Positions 1-7,429 of a stretch of 64,000 nt of DNA are shown one piece after another. Both the position numbers and the translations under genes were made by a program. The stretch comes from an uncultured beta proteobacterium. Its GTDB lineage: Bacteria > Pseudomonadota > Gammaproteobacteria > Burkholderiales > SG8-41. The notes under the pieces are model-generated. The model ran no database searches, had not been told where the DNA came from, and saw only the letters and a program-made list of their open reading frames with translations. The stretch's first letter is position 1; every line of letters starts with the position of its first letter. Where the stretch lies: positions 62,001 to 126,000 of the forward strand of contig CAISYC010000073.1 of assembly GCA_903889565.1 (NCBI GenBank), written 5' to 3'.

Positions 1-243
1 TTATATACACGGAAGGAAAATAGCGCGTCCGAAAACGTCGATTTTCAGATGGAGAGAGAGGCAAACGTTTTCGCTGCAGGTTTGCTCATGCCGGACAAGC
101 TACTCAAGGAGTATATATCCCGGCACGATCTCAACATAAGTGACGAGTTTGATGTGTCTCGACTAGCGATCGCTTTTGGCGTGAGCGAGCAGGCTTTGCA
201 GATCCGATTAAACAATCTTAAATTGGCCAAGCCCAATTTCTGA
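1..243 (+). CDS. ImmA/IrrE-family protein, C-terminal fragment (runs off the left edge)
   Basis: The frame is open from base 1 to a TGA ending at 243, so only about 80 C-terminal residues are visible. The stretch EREANVFAAGLLMP matches the region just after the zinc-binding HExxH helix in ImmA/IrrE (peptidase M78, formerly DUF955) proteins, where the glutamate of ExxA is a metal ligand. The remaining 45 residues form the usual small helical tail. In integrative elements such proteins commonly cleave or inactivate a repressor. The HExxH motif and any N-terminal helix-turn-helix lie outside the window. The ATG at 49 is internal to the family alignment and is unlikely to be the start. Confidence 0.75.
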   Translation, partial: LYTRKENSASENVDFQMEREANVFAAGLLMPDKLLKEYISRHDLNISDEFDVSRLAIAFGVSEQALQIRLNNLKLAKPNF

Positions 244-271
244 TTTGCATACTTTAGAATCTGTCTACCAC

Positions 272-301
272 TGACGCATCCCGTTATGCCCTGCTTATAA
301 T
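272..301 (+). promoter_or_regulatory. possible promoter for the dGTPase operon
   Basis: A perfect TATAAT lies at 296..301, with a poor -35 candidate (TGACGC at 272..277, 18-bp spacer). Transcription from here would give a leader of roughly 130 nt before the dGTPase start at 438. That leader can form a short hairpin (CGGCC / GGCCG around 340-360). This is sequence inspection only. Confidence 0.3.
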
Positions 302-437
302 CGTGAAGCACCTATTCCTACTGATGCGCACATCGCCGTCGGCCCCATGGTGGTAGGCCGGCTCCGTCCAAAGGGTTCCTTCGCCCTCCTTGCTAATTTC
401 GGTGCTATGCAAATATTTTTTTTATTTGAGTTGCGCA

Positions 438-1895
438 ATGGATGCTAAGGCCCTTAATTGGGAGCGGCTATTAAGTCCGGTCCGGCGCAAGAAGGAAGGT
501 GCTGAGTCCAAGGATCCCAAGACCGTCTCGGAAACACGTACCGAAATCGAGCGCGACCATGACCGTATCCTATTTTCTACGCCGGTTCGGCGTCTCGCCG
601 ATAAAATGCAGGTCTTTCCACTAGATAAAAATGATAGTGTCAGGACGCGTCTAACGCACTCCCATGAAGTTTCTAATCTGGCACGTAGCATAGGAACAGC
701 GCTGGCGTTTCAGCACAACATTGCTTCCGAAATTCCCGATTCGCGTCGCAATATCCCCGCTTTGCTGGCTGCCATCGGACTTTCACATGACTTGGGCAAC
801 CCTCCCTTTGGTCACCAGGGCGAGTCGGCCATCCGAAGTTGGTTTGAGCAAAATCAAAGCAGTGTATTAGGCGCTCTCGAGGATCCGCAGCACCGAAAGG
901 ATTTTTTAAAGTGGGAGGGTAATGCGCAGGGTTTTCGATTAGTTACGCGCCTGCAAGTGCTGAACGACCACTTTGGTCTGGACCTCACGTATGCAACGCT
1001 TGCGGCAATGATGAAATATCCGACCAGTTCAAAAGACACTGGGGATAGCGCCGCAACGAAAAAGCACGGGTTTTTTGCTTCTGAGCAAGATATTGCTGAA
1101 AAAGTACTTACGAAAGTGGGCCTTGGCTTTGGAAAGCGACATCCATTGGCCTATGTCATGGAGGCGTGTGATGACATTGCTTATGTTGTCTTAGATGTCG
1201 AAGACGCAGTTAAAAAGAGCCTAGCGTCGTTCTCGGACGTCATCGCATATCTTAGACACGGCGGTGGTGCTGACGAGCTAATAGAAGCAGTCATAAAACA
1301 AAGCTGTGAAAAGCATGATGAATATCGCTCTTCGAAGTTTGCGCTTTCAGCGGCTGAACTCAACGACGTATCAATGCAACGGTTCAGAGTGGAAGCGATA
1401 GGAGCAATGGTCAGAGCTGCCACGCAGACGTTTGTGGAAAACGAAAATGAATTCGTGAACGGAACATCGACCAAGGGTCTGATGGCATTGAGTAAAGGGG
1501 AGAAGCTCCGCGGGCTTTTAAAACAATTTGGATATATTCATGCGTATACCCATCGCTCCGTATTAAGAGTGGAGCTACAGGGATACAACGTAATTCACAA
1601 GCTTATGGACATGTTTTGGGCGGCGATTGTGCATCGTAGAGGTGCTAAAGATGCTGGGTCGATCGAACATCCATTCACAAGGTTCGTATACGGCAGAATT
1701 TCGGAGAACTACCGAAGAGTTTTCGAGCACCCGGCGCCCGAGTTGGTGGGTTTTCCGCAGCTTTACAGAGAATGCTTGCTGCTGACCGATATGATCTCCG
1801 GTATGACGGATTCCTTCGCGATGGATTTATATAGAGAGTTCGAGGAGCTAAGGGGCGACTTTGATTCTAAAAAAGCTTGGGAAAAAGTGGCATGA
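438..1895 (+). CDS. dGTP triphosphohydrolase (HD domain)
   Basis: Predicted to hydrolyse dGTP (possibly other dNTPs) to the deoxynucleoside and tripolyphosphate. Counting from the ATG at 438, the conserved dGTPase block around residues 42-76 is present (DHDRILFSTPVRRLADK, then RTRLTHSHE with H74/H76). The HD pair is in LSHDLGNPPFGHQGE (H117, D118), and a distal metal-ligand block reads DDIAYVVLDVEDA. All catalytic motifs look intact over 485 residues, a normal length for the family. The frame is open 16 codons further upstream, but that extension is hydrophobic and not family-like, so 438 is preferred. The stop overlaps the start of the next gene (ATGA), so the two are probably translationally coupled. 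The AT-rich setting inside an integrated element suggests an accessory role, such as nucleotide-depletion phage defence, rather than housekeeping. That role is inference. Confidence 0.88.
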   Translation: MDAKALNWERLLSPVRRKKEGAESKDPKTVSETRTEIERDHDRILFSTPVRRLADKMQVFPLDKNDSVRTRLTHSHEVSNLARSIGTALAFQHNIASEIPDSRRNIPALLAAIGLSHDLGNPPFGHQGESAIRSWFEQNQSSVLGALEDPQHRKDFLKWEGNAQGFRLVTRLQVLNDHFGLDLTYATLAAMMKYPTSSKDTGDSAATKKHGFFASEQDIAEKVLTKVGLGFGKRHPLAYVMEACDDIAYVVLDVEDAVKKSLASFSDVIAYLRHGGGADELIEAVIKQSCEKHDEYRSSKFALSAAELNDVSMQRFRVEAIGAMVRAATQTFVENENEFVNGTSTKGLMALSKGEKLRGLLKQFGYIHAYTHRSVLRVELQGYNVIHKLMDMFWAAIVHRRGAKDAGSIEHPFTRFVYGRISENYRRVFEHPAPELVGFPQLYRECLLLTDMISGMTDSFAMDLYREFEELRGDFDSKKAWEKVA

Positions 1896-2602
1896 CCACG
1901 CTTGATAAACTTAAAGTCCGCGTCCGTCAGTATCTGAACCATGGATCAGCGGAAAGGGTTGCACTTAAGTCCGTACTGGATGCGCTCGTATCAGGCTTGC
2001 CAGAAACCGTTATTTTCGGGGGCATGCTCAGGGAATTTGCGCTAGGAAATGCGCGAGATTTCACATCAGATATCGACTTGGTAACGTTGGAAAGCCGGCA
2101 AGAAATTTACAGGGTAATTGCGCCTTTCTCCCCGATAGAAAATAAGTTTGGCGGATTCAGGTTTGTGGTGGCAAAACGCAGATTTGATATTTGGGCATTT
2201 GACGACACTTGGGCATTTCGCGAGGGTATCGTTCGCGGATCGGGATTTGGTGACCTGCTAAGGACCACCTTTTTTAATTTAGATGCCGCTGCTCTTCATT
2301 TAGGGCGGAAAGAGTTGTTTTGGACAGAAAGCTACAAGCTAGGCATAGAGAAACGCGTTCTTGAAATTAATCTGGTCGAAAACCCTTTTCCTGAGCGCAT
2401 GGTGCGCAGGGCCATTCGAATGGCACTAGAAAAAGACTTAGCCATCGGCGCAAATCTTGCGGCATTCATTTTGGCGCATGCTAGACCAGATGATCTTGAT
2501 TGGGAAAGCCAGTTATTTTTTGAAGGGCTTGAAAATCATGTTCACACACGAGGCGACCGAAGCTATACGTTCGCTCCGCAAAAATCAGTTCTGGCACAAT
2601 AG
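1892..2602 (+). CDS. polymerase-beta-fold nucleotidyltransferase coupled to the dGTPase
   Basis: A 236-residue protein with the signature of class II (CCA-adding/poly(A) polymerase-like) nucleotidyltransferases. It has a GG turn at residues 43-44 (FGGMLREFALG), a DxD metal pair at D60 and D62 (SDIDLVT), and a third acidic residue at D99 (RRFDIWAF). It lacks the long RNA-binding C-terminus of true CCA enzymes; the rest looks helical. The ATG at 1892 overlaps the dGTPase stop by ATGA; a TTG at 1877 is an alternative. The intact active site means it could transfer an NMP to a protein or nucleotide partner. The dGTPase is the obvious candidate partner, by analogy with MNT antitoxins that AMPylate HEPN toxins. 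The substrate is unknown, and relation to streptomycin- or lincosamide-type nucleotidyltransferases cannot be excluded. Confidence 0.7.
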   Translation: MTTLDKLKVRVRQYLNHGSAERVALKSVLDALVSGLPETVIFGGMLREFALGNARDFTSDIDLVTLESRQEIYRVIAPFSPIENKFGGFRFVVAKRRFDIWAFDDTWAFREGIVRGSGFGDLLRTTFFNLDAAALHLGRKELFWTESYKLGIEKRVLEINLVENPFPERMVRRAIRMALEKDLAIGANLAAFILAHARPDDLDWESQLFFEGLENHVHTRGDRSYTFAPQKSVLAQ

Positions 2603-2654
2603 TAAGTAATTTAAAACCATACTCAGATTTGTCCCGAGAATGGATCCAAAACTG

Positions 2655-3875
2655 TCAAGCCGCGTTGCCGCGTAATTGGATAACGTCGGCCCCTGCCTTC
2701 AATTTGTCCAAGTAGTCCGCCCACTGCTGCATCATCTTCCGTCGCTCGGCCAGGTGCGCAGTCCGGTTGTACGCGCGTCCGTTCGGATCGCGTACCGCGT
2801 GGGCCAGTTGGTGTTCAATGAAGTCGGGGCGCACGCCTAGTATTTCGTCAAGGATGGTGCGCGCCATTGCCCGGAAGCCGTGGCCGCTCATTTCATCCTT
2901 GGCAAAGCCCATGCGTCGCAATGCCGCGAGAATGGCGTTGTCGCTCATCGGTCGGCCATTAGTGCGCGCTCCCGGGAAGACGTAGCGCCCGCCGCCAGTC
3001 AATGCCAGAAGTTCGGTCAGGATCGCCACCGCTTGTGTCGCGAGTGGCACGAGGTGCGGTTCACGCATCTTCATACGCTCGGCAGGAATGTTCCATTCGG
3101 CGCGCTCAAGGTCGATTTCCGTCCATTCGGCTTTGCGAAGCTCGCCGGGTCGAACGAATACCAGTGGTGCAAGTCGCAGGGCGCATTTGGTTACGAGTGA
3201 ACCTTGGTAGCCATCGCAGGCGCGCAGCAGACCGCCTACAGCCGTAGGCTCGGTGATGCTGGCTAGGTGTGTTCCCTTTACGGTCGACAATGCGCCCCGA
3301 AGGTCACCTGTAGGGTCGCGCGCGGTGCGCCCGGTCGCCACTGCGTATCGGAATATCTGCCCGCAGCTTTGTAGCGCCCTATGCGCGGTTTCGACCGTGC
3401 CTCGGCTTTCAACCCTACGCAGGCACGCGAGCAAGTCGGGAGTTCCCACGTCAGCGATAGGCGTGCCACCAATCCATGGAAACATGTCCCGCTCAAGGCG
3501 CCTAATCACCTTGTCCGAATGGGCTTCAACCCAGTTTGGTTTGAATTTGGCAAACCATTCCCGCGCCACCACTTCAAAACTGTTTGCGTTGCGATCAGCG
3601 CGTGCCTCCTTATGTGCCTTGCGGTTCTTGCTTGGGTCAATCCCATCAGCTAACAGCTTGCGGGCTTCGTCGCGCCTCGCTCTAGCTTTTGCAAGCGACA
3701 CATCAGGATAGATGCCCATCGAAAGCGACTTGTGTTTTCCGTCGAAACGATAACGGAACCGCCACCACTTACCTCCGGACGGAGCAACCAAGAGGAACAG
3801 TCCCCGCTCATCGAAAAGCTTGATCGGTTTGTCGGCGGGCTTGGCTGTGCGGATCGCAGTGTCGGTCAGGGGCAT
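2655..3875 (-). CDS. tyrosine-type integrase (P4/DUF4102 family)
   Basis: Site-specific recombinase expected to integrate and excise the surrounding element at a tRNA gene. The N-terminal arm-binding DUF4102 domain (about residues 1-90) has the typical GKWWRFRYRF and SMGIYPDVSLAKAR stretches. A SAM-like core-binding domain follows (about 98-195), then the catalytic domain. The catalytic set is visible: R242 (RPGELRKAEW), H332xxR335 (GHGFR), H355/H359 (HQLAH) and the nucleophile Y369 (GRAYNRT). Length (406) is normal and the frame is uninterrupted, so the enzyme is probably active. It reads away from the tRNA-Met gene with an integrase relic between them. That is unusual, since the live integrase of such elements normally sits directly beside the tRNA. 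Confidence 0.95.
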   Translation of the reverse strand: MPLTDTAIRTAKPADKPIKLFDERGLFLLVAPSGGKWWRFRYRFDGKHKSLSMGIYPDVSLAKARARRDEARKLLADGIDPSKNRKAHKEARADRNANSFEVVAREWFAKFKPNWVEAHSDKVIRRLERDMFPWIGGTPIADVGTPDLLACLRRVESRGTVETAHRALQSCGQIFRYAVATGRTARDPTGDLRGALSTVKGTHLASITEPTAVGGLLRACDGYQGSLVTKCALRLAPLVFVRPGELRKAEWTEIDLERAEWNIPAERMKMREPHLVPLATQAVAILTELLALTGGGRYVFPGARTNGRPMSDNAILAALRRMGFAKDEMSGHGFRAMARTILDEILGVRPDFIEHQLAHAVRDPNGRAYNRTAHLAERRKMMQQWADYLDKLKAGADVIQLRGNAA

Positions 3876-3882
3876 GGCTTCC

Positions 3883-4324
3883 TTAAGCTGTCAATTTGAC
3901 CAGTAAGTCTTTGACGTCTCGCGCTTCTTCCGAATTCAAGCGCGCCACGGTGCGAACTTTCCAAATTTCCACAGCACCATCCAGGGCGATGGAAACCTGA
4001 ACGGTTGATGCGCACTTTGCCGCCAACCTTTCGGCGGTCTCTCGGCCTTTTTCTTCGTGCCCTACTGCCCCGGGACATGCCCCGCTCCGGTAATTGTTTC
4101 GGAGTGTTTCCCCCCTCCCGCGCTTCAATCAATCCTACGTCTGGATAGACGCCAAGTACCGATCGGTTGCATTTACCGATGAAAATATATTTGGGTCGCC
4201 GCCATTTATCGCCAGTACGTGCTACTTCGAGATAATGGCCGCCGCCGCCAAATTGGCGATTCGACTGGTCTCCAGGATCGGTAATCTCAAGTTTTTTGTT
4301 GGGCAGCATTGTGGGGTAACTCAT
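3883..4324 (-). pseudogene. relic of a second P4-type integrase (N-terminal DUF4102 part)
   Basis: From 4324 leftwards one frame resembles the DUF4102 arm-binding domain (GHYLEVARTGDKW, then LGVYPDVGLIEARE). The similarity then passes into another frame (ETLRNNYRSGACPG, like the ARKLLADGIDP helix of the intact neighbour), which runs on to a stop near 3883. No catalytic domain follows. This is best read as a truncated, frameshifted integrase left by an earlier insertion at the same tRNA. The last 45 residues of the second frame (VQVSIALDGAVEIWKV and onward) do not look like integrase and may be an unrelated fused piece. Confidence 0.6.
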
Positions 4325-4450
4325 TTTATAGATGGGCAGTTACCTCATAAGTTACCCCAATAAACGGCTGGATTGCAATAAGCTGGGCCGGACTGCTCCG
4401 GACAATAAAAAGTCCGGAAGCCTTGTTTTTACTTGGCTTTCCGGACTTCT
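4313..4450. repeat. repeat cluster between tRNA 3' end and integrase relic (candidate attachment-site arms)
   Basis: The cluster contains GTTACC at 4339..4344 and 4351..4356, its inverse within GGGGTAAC at 4313..4320, and three TCCGGA hexamers (4397, 4413, 4440). A hairpin pairs AGTCCGGAAGCC (4411..4422) with GGCTTTCCGGACT (4435..4447). Such short direct and inverted repeats beside a tRNA 3' end are typical of integrase arm-type sites. The hairpin could alternatively help terminate the tRNA transcript. No second copy of the tRNA 3' end was found in the window, so the far attachment site is probably outside it. Confidence 0.4.
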
Positions 4451-4484
4451 TTGGACTACTTAGAACTTCTTGGAACAATGTTAC

Positions 4485-4561
4485 TGGTGGTGATGGGTGG
4501 AATTGAACCACCGACCTTGGCGTTATGAGTGCCACGCTCTAACCAACTGAGCTACATCACC
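4485..4561 (-). tRNA. tRNA-Met (CAT anticodon), elongator type
   Basis: The reverse complement folds as a 77-nt cloverleaf. The acceptor stem is GGTGATG/CATCACC and the D arm is GCTC..GAGC. The anticodon stem is TGGCA/CGCCA (with a mismatch at the loop-distal end) around loop CTCATAA, and the T arm is GGTGG-TTCAATT-CCACC. The discriminator is A and CCA is encoded. The acceptor starts with a normal G-C pair and the anticodon stem lacks the initiator GGG/CCC run, so this is elongator Met. Its 3' end faces the integrated element. Confidence 0.93.
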
Positions 4562-4610
4562 AAATTCCGAATTCAGGCTACAGCCACGGATGATTCGGAG
4601 GAGGCGCGGG

Positions 4611-4639
4611 AGTCTATGTTTTGGCTCGGATAATGTCAA
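4611..4639 (-). promoter_or_regulatory. sigma-70-type promoter of the tRNA-Met gene
   Basis: On the minus strand a perfect -35 TTGACA (4634..4639) is followed after 17 bp by TAGACT (4611..4616). The tRNA 5' end lies about 43 nt past the expected start site, a plausible short leader for RNase P processing. Confidence 0.7.
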
Positions 4640-4691
4640 GATTTGGCTGGGCTCCGTTCGTCGCGACGGGATGACCGCCCGGCTGCCGTTT

Positions 4692-4720
4692 TTGCCGCGA
4701 CCCGGCCACCCGTTTACACT
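4692..4720 (+). promoter_or_regulatory. probable promoter of the ubiquinone hydroxylase gene
   Basis: TTGCCG at 4692..4697 and TACACT at 4715..4720 are separated by 17 bp. They lie about 30 nt before the ATG at 4751 and back to back with the tRNA promoter. Confidence 0.5.
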
Positions 4721-4750
4721 GCGAGCCTCGATACAGCAAACCAACGGCGC

Positions 4751-5917
4751 ATGTTATTCGACGTCATCATTGTCGGCGGCGGACTGGTCGGCAGCAGCCT
4801 CGCGCTCAAATTGGCGCGGTCGGGGCTGATCGCCGCCATTATTGAGGTGCGGCAGCCGCAAACCGTGGCACCGGTCGATGGCTGGGACAGCCGCATTTAT
4901 GCGCTCGGTCCGGGCAGTGTCGCCTTTCTTGAAGAATGCGCTGCCTGGAAGGGTGTTCAGCCCGACCGTGTCTGCGCCGTCGAGGACATGCGGATATTCG
5001 GCGACGAGCCGGGCGCCGAACTTGATTTCAGTGCCTACGAAGCCGGCATGCGCGAACTGGCGGTGATTATTGAAAACCGTCAGCTGCAGGCCGCATTGTG
5101 GCGTGCACTCGGCCAATATCCAGATGTGCAGGTGATTGCTCCGGCGGCCTGCGCGGCACTCAACATCAACGCCGATTGCGCCGAGATCGAACTCGCCGAC
5201 GGGCGCCGCCTACAGTCGCGGCTGGTGGTCGGTGCCGACGGCGGCGATTCCTGGGTACGTGCGCAGGCCGGAATCGTGGCGGAAGCACGGCCTTATGCGC
5301 AAACCGCCGTGGTCGCGAATTTCGATTGCGAAAAGCCGCATCGCGGCATTGCCCATCAGTGGTTCCGGCGCGACGGCATTCTTGCGCTTTTGCCGTTGCC
5401 GGGCGAGCGCGTTTCGATGGTGTGGTCGACGCGCGACAGTCAGGCGAGCGAATTAATGGCATTGCCCGAGGCGGCGCTGGCCGCGGAAGTCACCGCCGCC
5501 AGCGCCGATACTCTCGGCGGCTTGCGCGTAATCACGCCGGCGGCGGCTTTCCCGTTGCGTATGCAGCGCGTCCAGCAGCTGGTGAAGCCGCGGCTTGCGC
5601 TGATCGGCGATGCCGCCCACAATGTGCACCCGCTGGCCGGGCAGGGCGTCAATCTCGGCTTTCGCGATGCGCGCGAACTGGCCGCCGTGCTGGCCGGTCG
5701 CGGCGCCCAGCACGATTGCGGCGATTATCATTTGCTGCGGCGTTATGAGCGCGCGCGCCGCGAGGATGTCGCTGCCATGCAACTGACCACCGACACGCTG
5801 CAAAAACTGTTCAATAACGAATCAAACGTGCTGGCGCGCGCGCGCAATTTCGGCCTGCGCCTGACCAACCGGCAATCCGCATTGAAGAACCTTTTGGTGC
5901 GTCATGCGGTCGGATAG
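4751..5917 (+). CDS. FAD-dependent ubiquinone biosynthesis hydroxylase (UbiH/UbiF/Coq6 family)
   Basis: An aromatic-ring hydroxylase acting on a polyprenylphenol intermediate of ubiquinone. Beginning at the ATG at 4751, the protein opens with the Rossmann FAD motif DVIIVGGGLVGSSLALKLA. It carries the mid-protein GADG motif (VVGADGGDSWVR) and the family signature GDAAHNVHPLAGQGVNLGF near residue 290. Length is 388 residues, normal for the family. The 36 codons available upstream (from 4643) are not family-like and overlap the promoter, so 4751 is the start. UbiH, UbiF and UbiM cannot be separated by eye. A coq7 gene, acting in the same pathway, lies at 18.7 kb. DsbC follows 36 bp downstream. 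Confidence 0.9.
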   Translation: MLFDVIIVGGGLVGSSLALKLARSGLIAAIIEVRQPQTVAPVDGWDSRIYALGPGSVAFLEECAAWKGVQPDRVCAVEDMRIFGDEPGAELDFSAYEAGMRELAVIIENRQLQAALWRALGQYPDVQVIAPAACAALNINADCAEIELADGRRLQSRLVVGADGGDSWVRAQAGIVAEARPYAQTAVVANFDCEKPHRGIAHQWFRRDGILALLPLPGERVSMVWSTRDSQASELMALPEAALAAEVTAASADTLGGLRVITPAAAFPLRMQRVQQLVKPRLALIGDAAHNVHPLAGQGVNLGFRDARELAAVLAGRGAQHDCGDYHLLRRYERARREDVAAMQLTTDTLQKLFNNESNVLARARNFGLRLTNRQSALKNLLVRHAVG

Positions 5918-5953
5918 AGCACCCCATTAACCTTTCCAACCTCAAGGATCATC

Positions 5954-6682
5954 ATGCGTACCCTTAGCCTGTTTCTCATTCCGGCAATGCTTGCCCTGCT
6001 CGGGCAAAGCGCATTTGCCGACGAAGCCAGCGTCAAGGCGGCACTGCAGAAAAAATATCCCAATCAGATTCAGATCGAAAGCGTGACCAAGACGCCGCTG
6101 GCCGGCATTTACGAGGTTTACGCCGACGGGCAGATTCATTACACCGATGAAAAGGCCTCGTTTTTGTTTCTCAATGCGACGATGGTGGACACGGAAAAGA
6201 AAACCAACCTGACCGAAGAGCGGATGAGCAAGCTGAGCGCGATTAATTTCGACCAGCTGCCGCTGAATCTCGCGTTCAAGCGCGTCAAAGGCAACGGCAG
6301 CCGCAGGCTGGTGGTGTTTTCGGATCCCGACTGTCCGTTTTGCAAGCGCGTCGAGGGGGACCTTGCCAAGCTCGACAACGTGACGATTTATACTTTCCTC
6401 TATCCGATCGACTCGCTGCATCCGCAGGCGCGTGACAAGGCGAAGCGGATCTGGTGTTCGTCGGATCGCGTCAAGGCCTGGGACGACGCGCTCGTGCGCG
6501 GCGTGTCGCCGTCGGCTTCGCCGGCATGCGACAACCCTGTCGATCGCACTGTCGAACTCGGCAACAAATACAAGGTGACCGGTACGCCGACCTTGGTGTT
6601 CGCCGACGGCACGCGCATCCCGGGCGCCATCCCGTTCGAGCAAATCGAGCAGAAACTGGCGTCGGCGCGGCCCGTCAAATAG
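5954..6682 (+). CDS. dsbC: DsbC-family thiol:disulfide isomerase, periplasmic
   Basis: Isomerises wrong disulfides in periplasmic proteins. A clear Sec signal peptide ends near AFA-DEA (residue 22). The N-terminal dimerisation domain spans about 23-95 (YEVYADGQIHYTDE) and the thioredoxin domain follows. The redox site is CPFC at C127 and C130 within FSDPDCPFCKR, where the E. coli DsbC site is CGYC. The cis-proline loop is TGTPT. Length (242) fits. It sits just downstream of the ubiquinone hydroxylase. Confidence 0.88.
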   Translation: MRTLSLFLIPAMLALLGQSAFADEASVKAALQKKYPNQIQIESVTKTPLAGIYEVYADGQIHYTDEKASFLFLNATMVDTEKKTNLTEERMSKLSAINFDQLPLNLAFKRVKGNGSRRLVVFSDPDCPFCKRVEGDLAKLDNVTIYTFLYPIDSLHPQARDKAKRIWCSSDRVKAWDDALVRGVSPSASPACDNPVDRTVELGNKYKVTGTPTLVFADGTRIPGAIPFEQIEQKLASARPVK

Positions 6683-6760
6683 TCGCGGCAGCGGGCAGGC
6701 GCATTGAGTGCGGTTGCTTATCACGGCGGGCATAGTGCGGTGACAGCGTACGCCATTGCC

Positions 6761-7420
6761 ATGCCGGAGGCGCCGGGTCAGCGTGCATGGCTGCGTTTGC
6801 TCATGGCCTGCGCGCTGTCAGTACTGTTGCATCTGCTGGTGCTTGGAGTGCCGGTCAATCCGACCGGTGGCACGCCCAACGTGGTCTCGACCATACAGGC
6901 GCGCCTGGAACCGGCGCCGGACGAGCCGGCGACCGAAGCGGCGATCGAGCCGTTGCCCGAAACAGCCCCGGCGCCTCTAGCGCCTCGCATTGATGCCGCC
7001 GCCGACAAGCCGGCGCCGGCCAAAACACCGGCGCCGCCCAAGCCTTCCGCAAAACCGGCGTCTTCGCCCGCCAGCGGTGTCGAGTTGCCGTTGATCCGCG
7101 ATCCGGTGTATTACCCGGCGCGGCAGCTTGATGTATATCCGCAGCCGGTGGTTATGATCCAGCCGAAATGTCCGGAGCAGGCGGTCGCGGAGCGCATTAA
7201 CGGCCGCGTGCAGTTGCTGCTGCTGATCGACGAGTTCGGTGTTGTCAACGAAGCATCGATTGTCGAGGCGCAGCCCGAAGGCATGTTTGAGGACGCGACA
7301 TTGCAGGGATTTCGCGCCGCGCGTTTTCTGCCTGCGCAGAAGCAGGGCAACAAGGTCAAAAGCCGTGTTATCCTGCGCGTCAATTTTATCTGCAACGAAA
7401 ACGAAGCGGCGGCCCGCTAG
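6761..7420 (+). CDS. TonB-like protein with C-terminal TonB domain
   Basis: An inner-membrane-anchored periplasmic protein. A single transmembrane helix (LLMACALSVLLHLLVLGV) is followed by a Pro/Ala/Lys-rich spacer of about 80 residues. A TonB-type C-terminal domain comes next (AVAERINGRVQLLLLIDEFG, then FRAARFLPAQKQG). This layout matches energy transducers that contact TonB-dependent receptors. No exbB or exbD is nearby, and the C-terminus could instead be a TonB-like domain with another role. The start is uncertain: ATG at 6761 is used, while GTG 6740 and TTG 6704 are in frame and none has a strong Shine-Dalgarno. It converges on mltA with a 9-bp gap. Confidence 0.75.
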   Translation: MPEAPGQRAWLRLLMACALSVLLHLLVLGVPVNPTGGTPNVVSTIQARLEPAPDEPATEAAIEPLPETAPAPLAPRIDAAADKPAPAKTPAPPKPSAKPASSPASGVELPLIRDPVYYPARQLDVYPQPVVMIQPKCPEQAVAERINGRVQLLLLIDEFGVVNEASIVEAQPEGMFEDATLQGFRAARFLPAQKQGNKVKSRVILRVNFICNENEAAAR

Positions 7421-7429
7421 CGCAAGGAG

